From NCBI RefSeq assembly GCF_000981225.1, contig NZ_LAJC01000051.1, positions 1-44,077 on the forward strand: DNA of 44,077 nucleotides. The letters are read 5' to 3'. Source of the DNA: Allosalinactinospora lopnorensis (GTDB lineage Bacteria; Actinomycetota; Actinomycetes; Streptosporangiales; Streptosporangiaceae). The notes beneath the pieces were generated by a model. The model did no database searches. It saw nothing but the letters and a program-made list of their open reading frames with translations, and had not been told where the DNA came from. The position numbers and the translations under genes were made by a program. Of this stretch, positions 19,123 through 27,506 are shown in pieces (within the stretch, counting starts at the first letter, position 1; every line of letters begins with the position of its first letter).

Positions 19123-19785
19123 TCAGGGCCGCTGGCCGAACACGTGGGCGCGAACCCAGGCGTGCATGGCGACGGCGGCCGCCGCCCCGGCGTTGATCGA
19201 ACGGGTGGAGCCGAACTGGGCGATGGAGAGCACCGCCCGGCACACCTTGCGGACCTCCGGGGACAACCCGGGCCCCTCCTGGCCGAAAACCATGACGCAG
19301 GCGCGGGGGAGCGGGTAGGTCTCCAGCGGCTCCGCGCCCGGCAGGTTGTCGACGCCGATGACCGGCAGCTCGCGCTCGCCGGCCCAGCCGATGAGCGAGG
19401 CGGTGTCGGGGTGGTGGTGCACGTGCTGGTAGCGGTCGGTCACCATGGCCCCGCGCCGGTTCCAACGGCGGCGTCCCACGATGTGCACCGATCCCGTGCC
19501 GAACGCGTTGGCGGTGCGGACGACCGATCCGATGTTGAAGTCGTGCTCCCAGTTCTCGATGGCCACGTGGAACGGATACCGGCGCGTGTCGAGGTCGGCG
19601 ACGATCGCCTCGTGCCGCCAGTACCGGTACCGGTCGACGACATTGCGCCGGTCGCCGCGGGCCAGAAGCTCCGGATCGTAGTGCTCGCCTTCGGGCCATG
19701 GGCCCGGCCACGGCCCCACACCGACCGCGGGCTGCTCATACGGGGGGCCGGATACGCTCTCGGATTCGGCGACCTGGTCGTTCAC
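19123..19785 (-). CDS. TrmH/SpoU-family RNA 2'-O-methyltransferase
   Basis: A 220-aa SPOUT methyltransferase. The three SpoU motifs are present: NIGSVVRTANAFG, then VFGQEGPGLS, then SIAQFGSTRSINAGAAAAVA. It should transfer a methyl group from S-adenosylmethionine to a ribose 2'-OH in tRNA or rRNA; the exact target is unknown. The frame extends far upstream to 20523, but GTG 19785 lies 7 nt after a TAGGCT -10 box (19798-19793), so a leaderless start is preferred, and the first 40 residues are low-complexity. It has its own promoter although two further minus-strand genes lie upstream. Confidence 0.9.
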   Translation of the reverse strand: MNDQVAESESVSGPPYEQPAVGVGPWPGPWPEGEHYDPELLARGDRRNVVDRYRYWRHEAIVADLDTRRYPFHVAIENWEHDFNIGSVVRTANAFGTGSVHIVGRRRWNRRGAMVTDRYQHVHHHPDTASLIGWAGERELPVIGVDNLPGAEPLETYPLPRACVMVFGQEGPGLSPEVRKVCRAVLSIAQFGSTRSINAGAAAAVAMHAWVRAHVFGQRP

Positions 19786-19814
19786 GACGTCAAGCCTAGT
19801 TGACCCTGCGGGAG

Positions 19815-20189
19815 TCAGCCGCCGAGGTTCAGGCCGCCGCTGATGTCTCTGGCTTGGATGGCGGTTCCGTGGACGTCGCCGCTGATCGTGTTGTGGACGT
19901 TGTCCCGGCCGGCGTCGAACTCGGGGCGCAGCCGCTCGATGAGCCGCCGGATCTCCGGGTCCTCGGTCCGCGCGGTGTCGAGATGCCCGGCGAGCTCTCT
20001 GACCACGACGGTGTCCTCCGCGTCGATCTGGGCTTCGGCGAGCGCCTTCTGCGCCTCGGGATGGTCGCGGAACCGTTCGAAGACCGCTTTGCGCAGCTTC
20101 TTCAGCGCCTCCCCGGCGCCCTTGGTGAGCGATTCGCCGACCTTGCCGGCGACGGCGGTGGCGATGGCGATCGTTACGTCGTCGATCAT
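19815..20189 (-). CDS. Small protein with C-terminal RHIM-like (BASS3-like) amyloid motif
   Basis: A 124-aa protein with two parts. Residues 1-95 are mostly helical: a small-residue-rich amphipathic start (IAIATAVAGKVGESLTKGAG), a basic helix (KKLRKAVFERF) and an acidic helical region. The C terminus, about residues 97-122, reads NTISGDVHGTAIQARDISGG. The spacing N-x3-G-x-V-x-G-x2-I-Q-A-x2-I matches the RHIM-like bacterial amyloid-signalling motifs (BASS3 type) that in actinobacteria connect NLR-like sensors to cell-death effectors. By analogy with HeLo/Bell proteins the N-terminal half could be a membrane-active effector. This function is inference. ATG 20189 has GGGAG upstream; ATG 20228 is an alternative. 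Confidence 0.72.
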   Translation of the reverse strand: MIDDVTIAIATAVAGKVGESLTKGAGEALKKLRKAVFERFRDHPEAQKALAEAQIDAEDTVVVRELAGHLDTARTEDPEIRRLIERLRPEFDAGRDNVHNTISGDVHGTAIQARDISGGLNLGG

Positions 20190-20261
20190 GCGGACTCCCG
20201 GGGACGGAGGGCGAGGGGCGGACCTCATCCTGCCTCAGGGCGGTCGGCGGCGCCAGAGCGT

Positions 20262-20645
20262 TCAGGGGGAGACGCGGCTCTCCGTCCCGCGCGGGCGCGC
20301 CAGCTGGGCGACCGCCCGCCAGCCGATGAGCGTGGCGCCGAGGAAGAGGGCGGTGACGACGAAGAAGGAGAGCTGCGTGCTGCCGCCGCCGAGCACGCGC
20401 AGCAGCATCCCGCCGACGACCGTGACGGCCCATATGAGGAGCCCGGTCGGCAGGATCCGGGCGGGAGCGCGCCAGGCCAGGGTGATCAGCCAGCCGGCGA
20501 CCAGGGCGGCCAGGAACGGCCAAGCCGTCTCCGCGATGCCCGCGAGCGGGTTCCCCCTCTCGTGCTCGGCCCGGCCGGCGACAACGAAGATGAGAACGCA
20601 GAGGAGGTCCAGCGCGGCGGCCGCGGAAACCGGGATCGAACGCAT
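20262..20645 (-). CDS. DUF3054 family membrane protein
   Basis: A 127-aa protein with about four transmembrane helices. It begins with DLLCVLIFVVAGRAEHE and continues with AWPFLAALVAGWLITLAW and TGLLIWAVTVVGGMLLR, the pattern of DUF3054, a family of unknown role common in actinobacteria. ATG 20645 lies 6 nt after a TAATCT -10 box (20657-20652), so the mRNA is probably leaderless. It may be cotranscribed with the RHIM-motif gene 72 nt downstream. Confidence 0.82.
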   Translation of the reverse strand: MRSIPVSAAAALDLLCVLIFVVAGRAEHERGNPLAGIAETAWPFLAALVAGWLITLAWRAPARILPTGLLIWAVTVVGGMLLRVLGGGSTQLSFFVVTALFLGATLIGWRAVAQLARPRGTESRVSP

Positions 20646-20829
20646 GGTGCCAGATTAGGGGGCCGTTCGGGCCTGGGCGCGGCGGCCCGGCCCGACAGGT
20701 GCGCCGGCTGGCACGGGGAGGGATGGACAGAGGCGTGCCAGCCGGCCTCGCGTGACCGCTGTGCAGCGCGAGATCCCCGGCACCCTCGAAGGGATGCCGG
20801 GGATTGCTACGTGGAGTATACGAGGAGGG

Positions 20830-21987
20830 TCAGCTGGTTACGAGCGTGAGGTTGAACTCGTCCAGGATCGGCTCGATCGGCTGGTAGAACGTGGTCCCAC
20901 CGATCGTGCAGTTGCCCGAGCCGCCGGAGGTGACCCCCTGGGCCTGGTCGTCGGCGAGCCAGGAGCCGCCGGAGTCGCCGGGCTCGGCGCAGACGTTGGT
21001 CTGCGTCAGGCCCTGGACCTGGCCTTGGGGGTACTCGACCGTCTGGTCGTGTGCCTCGATCTCGCCGCAGTGGAAGCCGGTGGTGGAGCCGGAGCGGCAG
21101 ATGGACGCGCCTTCGGGCGCCTGCTCGCTGCCGGCCACCTCAAGGGTGCCGCCTTCGTAGTCGTTCACGGTCGAGGTCGGCGTCCAGTTGTCATCGGCCT
21201 CGACGAAGCCCATGTCGGTGCCCGGGAACTCCGAACCGCCGACCGTGCCCGTGCCGCTGCCGTCCTCGCTGGAGACCTCGGTACCGACATCACCGCAGTG
21301 CCCGGCGGTGGCGAAGCCGCCCTCGACGGCGAAGCCGATGGAGCAGCGCCCGGTCCCGCCGATCATGTAGGGGTCGCCACCGACGATGTCGGCGTAGAGC
21401 TCCGGCGCTTCGTCGGTCTCGGCGGCCTGGACGGCGCCGGCCTCGACACCGGTCTCGGAGACGAGGTCGTCGACCGCGTCCTCGTTGCCGCTCGTCACCT
21501 CGACGACCACGGCGTCGGCGCTGCTGTCGGCGTACCAGCCGGTGATGCCGTTGCCGAGCTGGGAACCCTGTGCGTTGAACTCGTCGACGATGGCCTCGAG
21601 CTCGTCGGTGCCGTAGGTGACGATCTCGGGGTTCGCCCCTGCGGCGGCGACCTCGTCGGTGGCGGACTCGTCGGTCACCGCGACGGTGAGCTCGCCGCTG
21701 TCGCCGTCGAAGTAGCTGCCGCCCCAGGCCTCGCCGAGCTCGGTACGGAGCTCATTGTCGATCGAGCGGGCCTCGGCCTCGTCAGCCATCCGCTGCTCGG
21801 CCTCGGCGGTAGTCAGCCCCAGGTCGCGTTCCATCGCGGCCAGCAGGTCCTGCGCCTGGTCCTGCCCGCTGCCCTGGTCGGCGACCGGCTCCTGGTCTTC
21901 GGCCGCCGCGGCCACGGTTCCCGCGGCGACCAGACCCAGCGCCAGGGCGCCGCCGCCCAGTGCTCGGGTTATGGAGGATTTTCGCAA
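20830..21987 (-). CDS. Secreted S1E serine protease precursor (streptogrisin/alpha-lytic type)
   Basis: A 385-aa preproprotein. A signal peptide (KSSITRALGGGALALGLVA, about residues 3-25, AAA near the cut) is followed by an alpha-lytic-protease-type propeptide to about residue 195 and a mature chymotrypsin-fold domain starting near ADIVGGDPYMIGG. The triad is His in TAGHCG, Asp in GTDMGF and Ser in PGDSGGS. Conserved cysteine pairs and ICRSGSTTGFHCG match Nocardiopsis proteases. The mature part has roughly 28 acidic and only 2 basic residues, which is extreme. The frame opens at 22134, but TTG 21987 has AAAGGG 7 nt upstream and begins at the signal peptide, so I use it. Confidence 0.9.
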   Translation of the reverse strand: MRKSSITRALGGGALALGLVAAGTVAAAAEDQEPVADQGSGQDQAQDLLAAMERDLGLTTAEAEQRMADEAEARSIDNELRTELGEAWGGSYFDGDSGELTVAVTDESATDEVAAAGANPEIVTYGTDELEAIVDEFNAQGSQLGNGITGWYADSSADAVVVEVTSGNEDAVDDLVSETGVEAGAVQAAETDEAPELYADIVGGDPYMIGGTGRCSIGFAVEGGFATAGHCGDVGTEVSSEDGSGTGTVGGSEFPGTDMGFVEADDNWTPTSTVNDYEGGTLEVAGSEQAPEGASICRSGSTTGFHCGEIEAHDQTVEYPQGQVQGLTQTNVCAEPGDSGGSWLADDQAQGVTSGGSGNCTIGGTTFYQPIEPILDEFNLTLVTS

Positions 21988-22682
21988 TTTCCTGCCCTTT
22001 CTTCGGGGATGTAACAAGGGCGGGATCCGCGTTAACGAGCGGGGACTCAACGCGGCTCCCTGACCGCAGGCGGGCCTTATGGGACCGGATCCGCGGCCGA
22101 TGCCTACCGATTTCGGTAAACGATCCGAAACCATAGGTCATGTTCCCTGTTTGAGAACAGACCGTCTCTGAGGGTGAGATATCAGCACATGTCGAAATTG
22201 GCGGGCCCGGAGCGGGTAGGGCCGGGCATGCGGGAGAGCCGCCGCCGGACGAAATCCGAAGTGGATCAGGAAGTCGGCCGCGCGGTGCGCGTTTCCGGCC
22301 AGGTGTGCCGCGGATTCTTCAAGGGGAGCAAAGTGTCCGGATCCGGTCAAATGATCCGGTACCACACCTCTTGTGGGATCATACGAAAATGCGGGCACTT
22401 TGTGGCCGCATGTCCGGTTCTCTGGAGTTTTCGATTAGACATGTCGCTCAGACGCGCGATGCGCCGGTGTCGCCATGTCGAGCGCTCCCGGTGGAAACGA
22501 GCCCCGCTGTCGATGCCGGGTCCGTGCTGAATCCGAGAAAACTTTCGCGCCGTTCGCCGCGATACGCCTTCTTCGTCCGGTTCCCCGGGAGAGGGCGAAG
22601 CCGTGCTCGCGCGCCGCCGGCGCGGCCCCCTCCCCGCCGGCGGCGTACGCCCCGCCCGTCTCGTGCCCGGGACGGTGGGACC
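21988..22682. other. Long gap upstream of the secreted protease with several dyads
   Basis: No confident gene. A short dyad TACCGA-TT-TCGGTA (22105-22118), a CTGTT-TGAG-AACAG dyad near 22147-22160 and two overlapping stem-loops at 22337-22382 are present, and 22300-22450 is AT-richer. A minus-strand 86-codon frame (22138-22398) has near-random third-base composition. Since the only gene downstream on the minus strand is the protease, these elements may form its promoter and leader. Confidence 0.5.
22337..22382. repeat. Two mutually exclusive stem-loops
   Basis: CCGGATC (22337-22343) can pair with GATCCGG (22353-22359). The same bases also take part in a second stem, ATGATC (22351-22356) with GATCAT (22377-22382), extended by CCACA/TGTGG (22362-22366/22372-22376). 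Only one of the two can form at a time. Confidence 0.4.
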
Positions 22683-24872
22683 TCAGCGTTCGGCCGGGGT
22701 CCGTCCGAGTGCGTCGAGGAGGAAGTCCACCTGCAGGAGCAGCAGATTCTCCGCGGTCGTCTCCTCCGATGGCATGTGCGTGATCCCGGACAACGGGAGC
22801 ACCACATGCGGACGGCCCGCCGAGAGCAGGGCTGTGGACAGCCGCTGGGAATGCGCGAAGACGACGTTGTCGTCGGCCAGACCGTGGATGAGCATCAGGG
22901 GACGGCTCAGTTTCGGCGCGTCCGCCAGGAGCGAGCTGCGTTCATAGGCGCCGTCCTCGTCCGGTGCCCCCAGGTAGCGCTCGGTGTAGTGGGTGTCGTA
23001 GAGCCGCCAGTCGGTCACCGGCGCTCCCGCGACCGCGGCGTGGAAGACATCGGGCCGCCGCAGCACGGCCAGGGCCGCCAGATAGCCGCCGAACGACCAT
23101 CCGCGGACCGCCACACGCGTCAGATCCAGGCAGTCGAAGCGCTCGGCCGCATCGTGCAGTGCGCTGACCTGGTCTTCGAGGACCGGTGTCGCCAGATCGC
23201 GGTGGACCGCCTGCTCCCACCGCAGGCCGACTCCCGGCGTTCCCCGGCCGTCGGCGATCAGCACCGCGAACCCCTGCTCGGCGAACCATTGCGAGGTCAG
23301 GTAGGCGGGTCGGGCGTGGAGCACGCGCTGGGCGTGCGGGCCGCCGTAGGGGTCGACGAGCACCGGAAGGGGTGCTGATCCCGACTCGTACCAGGAGGGC
23401 AGGAGCAGCGCCGCCGGGATGCCGCGGTGGCCCGCTGCCCACATGCGCACGTCCGGCTCGGCGATCTCCGGTTTCTCGGCCAGGCTCGCCACCTCGATGG
23501 CGACCTCCGGGGTCCGCGCGCCCGCGCCGCGGATCACGGCCGTCCGCACCCCGTCCGACTCCAGATCCCGCCGTTGCAGGACCAGGGTGCCGCCGCGCAG
23601 CCGCCCGGCGTGCACGCCGTCGCCGGGCGCCCCTGGGAACTCCACGGGTCCGGCGGAACCCTCCCTCAGGTCCAGCAGCCACAGGGAGATCACACCGGGT
23701 TTTCCGGAGGGGGAGGCGGAGTAGAGGACGCGCTCGCCGTCGATGTCGACGACGGAGCGGATGTAGAGGTCGCGCGGCCCGACCGCGCGGCCGTCCACAT
23801 AGAGGCGGCGCTCGCGCTCCCCGCCCGCCCCGGCGGCCGACTCCGGGCCGATCCACACCAGCCGCCCGCTGCCGGTGAAGGCGGGGACACCGGACATGAT
23901 CTCCACCCATACGTCGTCGGTGTCCACGTGCACCTCGGTGCCGCGCCCGGTGGCGGGGTCGGCGCTGAACAGTCTCAGAACGCGCTGGTCGCGACTCTGC
24001 GCGCTGAACACCACGGTCGGGCTCTTCTCCGGGCCGGTCGCCGCCCACCCGGCGCGGACCAGGTACGGCAGGGCCCCGCGGTCCCACTCGATCCAGAGGG
24101 GGTCGACCGGCCCGGCGCCTCCGCGTTCGACCGGGAACACCGCGAGGCGCACGTCGGCGTTGGCGGTACCGGCGGCGGGGTAGGCCATGGTCTGCGGCGG
24201 TGCCTCCGGATTGCCGGGGTCCCCGATGTTCCAGCGAAGCACGGCGCTGTTGTCCACCCGGGCCGCCAGCAGCGCGGAGCCGTCCGGCGCCCACCACATG
24301 CCCCGGTAGCGGCTCATCTCCTCGGCGGCGATGAACTCGGCCAGCCCCCATGTGACATCCGACCCCTCGGGCTCGGCGGGGACCAGGACGCCGTCGCGGC
24401 CGCTGCTGATGTCGATGGTGCGGATCGCGCCGTTGCTGACGTAGCCGATGGAGTCGCCGAGTGGGGAGATCACCGGGTCGACGACCGGGCTCGCAGCGGG
24501 CAGCTCGCGGGGCGGGCCGCCGTCGCCGGCGAGGTCGGCGTAGTACAGCCGCCCGGACAGGGTGAACGCCGCGCGGGTGAACGATTCGTCGACCGTGTAG
24601 GAGACGATTCCTCCGCCGGTCTCGCGCAGCCGTTCACGGCGGGCCCTCTCCTCCGCGGGGAGGTTCCGGTCGTCCGCCCCGATCTCGCGCGGATCCGCGA
24701 CGATCCGCTCGCCGCCGCTCTCCAGGTCCAGCATCCACAGGCAGGCGGCGGTGTCGGTGCCGTCCCTGCCGCGCAGGAAGGTCACCCGCCGCCCGTCCGG
24801 GGAGATGTGGAAGGCTTGGGGAACGCCGAGCATGAACCGCTGTGTCCGGGCCTGCTGCCGAGGAAAGCTCAT
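22683..24872 (-). CDS. S9 family peptidase, dipeptidyl-peptidase IV-like
   Basis: A 729-aa prolyl-oligopeptidase clan enzyme. The N-terminal beta-propeller carries the DPP-IV double-Glu motif ([15 protein letters not shown]), which grips the substrate N terminus, and the C-terminal alpha/beta-hydrolase domain has the nucleophile in GWSFGG (near residue 592), the Asp in LADDN (near 664) and the His in GITH (near 695). It should remove N-terminal dipeptides with Pro or Ala at position 2. No signal peptide is seen, so it is probably cytoplasmic. The frame opens at 24935; ATG 24872 ([13 protein letters not shown]) is preferred because a CACAAT box lies 6 nt upstream. It is divergent from mshB. 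Confidence 0.92.
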   Translation of the reverse strand: MSFPRQQARTQRFMLGVPQAFHISPDGRRVTFLRGRDGTDTAACLWMLDLESGGERIVADPREIGADDRNLPAEERARRERLRETGGGIVSYTVDESFTRAAFTLSGRLYYADLAGDGGPPRELPAASPVVDPVISPLGDSIGYVSNGAIRTIDISSGRDGVLVPAEPEGSDVTWGLAEFIAAEEMSRYRGMWWAPDGSALLAARVDNSAVLRWNIGDPGNPEAPPQTMAYPAAGTANADVRLAVFPVERGGAGPVDPLWIEWDRGALPYLVRAGWAATGPEKSPTVVFSAQSRDQRVLRLFSADPATGRGTEVHVDTDDVWVEIMSGVPAFTGSGRLVWIGPESAAGAGGERERRLYVDGRAVGPRDLYIRSVVDIDGERVLYSASPSGKPGVISLWLLDLREGSAGPVEFPGAPGDGVHAGRLRGGTLVLQRRDLESDGVRTAVIRGAGARTPEVAIEVASLAEKPEIAEPDVRMWAAGHRGIPAALLLPSWYESGSAPLPVLVDPYGGPHAQRVLHARPAYLTSQWFAEQGFAVLIADGRGTPGVGLRWEQAVHRDLATPVLEDQVSALHDAAERFDCLDLTRVAVRGWSFGGYLAALAVLRRPDVFHAAVAGAPVTDWRLYDTHYTERYLGAPDEDGAYERSSLLADAPKLSRPLMLIHGLADDNVVFAHSQRLSTALLSAGRPHVVLPLSGITHMPSEETTAENLLLLQVDFLLDALGRTPAER

Positions 24873-24964
24873 GTGTCGATTGTGGCGCATCCTGCCGCGG
24901 GACAGCGGAACGTGGTTTTCGTGACGTGCGGTCAAAAGAGGGAGAACTCGGGCAGGGATCCGGG

Positions 24965-24970
24965 TATCGT
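24965..24970 (+). promoter_or_regulatory. -10 box TATCGT for mshB, leaderless
   Basis: TATCGT ends 7 nt before ATG 24978, and no Shine-Dalgarno sequence is seen. Confidence 0.5.
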
Positions 24971-24977
24971 CACCGGC

Positions 24978-25829
24978 ATGGCGGATCGGCGGTTACTGCT
25001 GGTGCATGCGCATCCCGATGACGAGAGCATCGTAACCGGGGCGACCATGGCCAAGTACGTGGCTGAGGGGGTCCGGGTCACCCTGGTCACCTGCACGCTC
25101 GGCGAAGAGGGCGAGGTCATCCCGCCCGAGCTGGTCCATCTGTCGGGCGACGGTCTGGGCAAGTACCGCATCGGTGAGCTGAGCAAGGCCTGTCTGGCGC
25201 TGGGCGTGCGCGATCACCGGTTCCTGGGCGGGCCCGGACACTACCGCGATTCGGGGATGATGGGGGCGCCCTCCAACGACGATCCCCGTTGCTTCTGGCG
25301 CGCCGATGTCGAAGAGGCGGCGTACCGGCTCGCCATGATCGTCCGCGAGGTCAGGCCGCACGTCATGGTCAGCTATGACGACAACGGAGGCTATGGCCAC
25401 CCCGATCACGTCCAGGCGCACCGTGTCGCCGTCCGGGCCTTCGGCAAGGCCGCCGAGCGCGCCCTGCCGGGCTCCTCCTGGCACACCCGCAAGCTCTACG
25501 CGATCGCTCAGCCCAGGTCGGTGCTCGAAGCCTCGGTCGAGCGGTTGCGGGATTCCCCGGGACCGTTCACGGCACCGGAGTCGATCCGGGACATCGCGCC
25601 CGGGGCCCCGGACCGGATCGTCACCACACGCATCGACGCCTCCTCCCAATGGCCGGCCAAGGTGCTGGCCATGCGCGCGCACGCCAGCCAGATCACCGTC
25701 GAAGGGGACCGTTTCGCCCTCTCCAACGGCATCGCCCAGGAGATCGATGCCGTGGAGTACTTCACCCTGCTGCGCGGCCCCTCCCTGCGCCCCGGCCCCG
25801 ACGGGTTCGAGACCGATCTGTTCGCCTGA
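24978..25829 (+). CDS. mshB: MshB, GlcNAc-inositol deacetylase of mycothiol synthesis
   Basis: A 283-aa LmbE-family zinc deacetylase. It has the zinc/catalytic motif AHPDDES near residue 11 and the second zinc motif HPDH near 141, plus the family segments [18 protein letters not shown] and [23 protein letters not shown]. MshB removes the acetyl group from GlcNAc-Ins, the second step toward mycothiol, the main thiol of actinobacteria. The related Mca amidase is possible, but length and the DUF6113 neighbour favour MshB. The open frame extends upstream to 23427, which is only an antisense shadow of the peptidase gene. Confidence 0.92.
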   Translation: MADRRLLLVHAHPDDESIVTGATMAKYVAEGVRVTLVTCTLGEEGEVIPPELVHLSGDGLGKYRIGELSKACLALGVRDHRFLGGPGHYRDSGMMGAPSNDDPRCFWRADVEEAAYRLAMIVREVRPHVMVSYDDNGGYGHPDHVQAHRVAVRAFGKAAERALPGSSWHTRKLYAIAQPRSVLEASVERLRDSPGPFTAPESIRDIAPGAPDRIVTTRIDASSQWPAKVLAMRAHASQITVEGDRFALSNGIAQEIDAVEYFTLLRGPSLRPGPDGFETDLFA

Positions 25830-25909
25830 CACCGGCCGCGGGAAGTGGCCGGCGCAGCGGAAGTCGGGGAGGCTGGGGGAAGGCCCCGGTTGGGAGAAGG
25901 AGTTCGTTC

Positions 25910-26365
25910 GTGTCCGTATCGTTTTCGCCCGAGTCCGCGTCGCAGGGAGCATCCGCGCAGGGCGGTCAGGGGCCGCGCGGAGCGGCGGCCGCCGCTGTCA
26001 CGGTGGCCGGATACACGGTGCTGCTGGTCCTCGGCTTCGCCGCGGGGCTCGTCTGCGGCCTGGCGGCGTCCTGGCTCTCATGGCTGTGGGGGAGCGGGGC
26101 GCTCGGCATGGCCCTCGCCGGCGGGGCGCTCGTGGTCTTCCTCGGGCTGCTCTACACCGGATGCCGGGCAGCGGGCTGGGCGATGGGATCCAGGCTCGGC
26201 GCCGGTCTGCCCGCTGCGGGCTGGGTCGGGGCCGGACTCCTCCTCACCGGATTCGCACCATCCGGTGACGTGGTGATGCTGGCGACCGTGGTCAGCTACG
26301 CCTTCCTGCTCGGCGGCATCGCTGTGGTGGCCGGCGCGACGGTGCTCTCCGGGCCCCGACCGTGA
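25910..26365 (+). CDS. DUF6113-like membrane protein
   Basis: A 151-aa protein with a disordered N-terminal 25 residues and four hydrophobic helices (GYTVLLVLGFAAGLVCGLAA, then LAGGALVVFLGLLY, GAGLPAAGWVGAGLLLTGF, SYAFLLGGIAVVAGATVL). Pattern and position after mshB match the DUF6113 family seen in streptomycetes. GAAGGAG lies 7 nt before GTG 25910, which fixes the start. Function unknown; it is probably in one transcript with mshB (80-nt gap). Confidence 0.8.
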   Translation: MSVSFSPESASQGASAQGGQGPRGAAAAAVTVAGYTVLLVLGFAAGLVCGLAASWLSWLWGSGALGMALAGGALVVFLGLLYTGCRAAGWAMGSRLGAGLPAAGWVGAGLLLTGFAPSGDVVMLATVVSYAFLLGGIAVVAGATVLSGPRP

Positions 26366-26408
26366 CCTCCCTCTCCGGGGGGACGGGCCGAACCGGCCCG
26401 GTCAGCTC

Positions 26409-27388
26409 CTAGAACCCCCAGAACCGGAACAGCACCAGTCCGTAGCCGATGTCGACCTGGGAGAGCCCGACCAGGCTGAAGGCGCCGAACATCAGGTTGA
26501 TGAAGGCCAGGTTCACCGGCGGGAACCAGAGCACCGCGAAGACCGCGATCACGCCGAACAGGCCGGAGGAGTGGGCGTGGCGGGCGATGCGCTCCGGGAG
26601 GTAGGGCGCGAGCGCGCCGAAGCCGTCGAGCCCCGGGACCGGCAGCAGGTTGATCAGCGCGGCGGCGAGGTTCAGGTAGCACAGGTACATCAGGCCGCCC
26701 AGCACCCAGTTGTCGGTGACCGCATCGGGCCCCATCAGCGTGCTGATGGCGGCGGCGAGGAGGACCGCGAGCAGCAGGTTGGCCGCCGGTCCGGCCAGCG
26801 CGGTCAGGGTGCGCCTGCCCCTGCCGGACACCGCCGCGGGGTCCAGGTAGGTCGCCGGCCCGGTCATTCCGATTCCCCCAGGATGGGGAACGACACCGGT
26901 AGGAGGAGACCGGCGAAGAGTTCGCGGAACCGGAACGGGTTGAGCCGGAGGTAACCGGACCCGCGCAGGGCGCGGTCGCCGAAGCGGTAGGCGAAGAGCG
27001 CGTGCGCGAACTCGTGCAGCGCGATCGAGGCGATCCAGCCGGCCAGGATGAACACGAATGGCAGGTAGACGGTGCCCTCGTCGCCGCCCCAGTCCAGCTC
27101 GGCCCGGGTCCAGGAGAGCCACCCGGCGAGCCCGGTGACACCGAGGAGCAGTAGGAAGATCGGGCTGGGCAGCAGGTCCGCCCTCGACTCCGGTGCATTC
27201 GCGGCATCGTCGGAGGAATCGGCCCCGCCGGCGTCGCCGGGGATCTCCCCGTCCGTGTCCTCCGGGGCGGCGGAGGCGTCCGCGGGGCCGCCGTCGGCCG
27301 CCGGCCGCTCCGGCCCCGCGGGGTCGGGTGTGCCGTTCCCGGTGGTGGTGGCGTTCGCGTCCGCCTCCGCCGACTCAGGCGTGGACAT
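26409..27388 (-). CDS. Site-2 protease (M50) family membrane protein, frameshifted near 26873
   Basis: An intramembrane zinc metalloprotease-like protein. The acidic, disordered N terminus (first 70 residues) is followed by helices and the zinc motif HEFAH near residue 124, then LRLNPFRFRELFAG. After LLPVSFPILG the frame breaks. The remainder, GIGMTGPATYLDPAAV onward with the second conserved NLLPVPGLDGFGAL segment, is in another frame. Adding one G to the five-G run at about 26875-26879 rejoins them into 326 aa. It probably cleaves a membrane protein or anti-sigma factor; the substrate is unknown. ATG 27388 has AGGAG close upstream, and TAGCCT (27465-27460) is a good -10. Confidence 0.85.
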
Positions 27389-27459
27389 ACTGCTCCTGCC
27401 GATGTTCGAGGGAATCGTCGCGGAGCCGGAGAGCGTCCGGCGCCCCGTCTCCGACTTCC

Positions 27460-27465
27460 AGGCTA
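27460..27465 (-). promoter_or_regulatory. -10 box TAGCCT for the M50 gene
   Basis: TAGCCT on the minus strand implies a transcript start near 27453 with a leader of about 65 nt and a normal Shine-Dalgarno start, unlike the leaderless genes nearby. Confidence 0.4.
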
Positions 27466-27506
27466 TTGGGCCCGGCCGGCGGGCGGGAACGGGGTCGGGC
27501 CCGGTC

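Noticed and set aside
22147-22160. CTGTT-TGAG-AACAG as a possible SOS (LexA) box
   Set aside because: The actinobacterial LexA site is GAAC-N4-GTTC; here the half-sites are in the opposite orientation (GTT...AAC).
22138-22398. 86-codon minus-strand frame upstream of the secreted protease
   Set aside because: Third-position GC is near 50%, far below real genes here, and no start signal is visible; it overlaps likely regulatory dyads.
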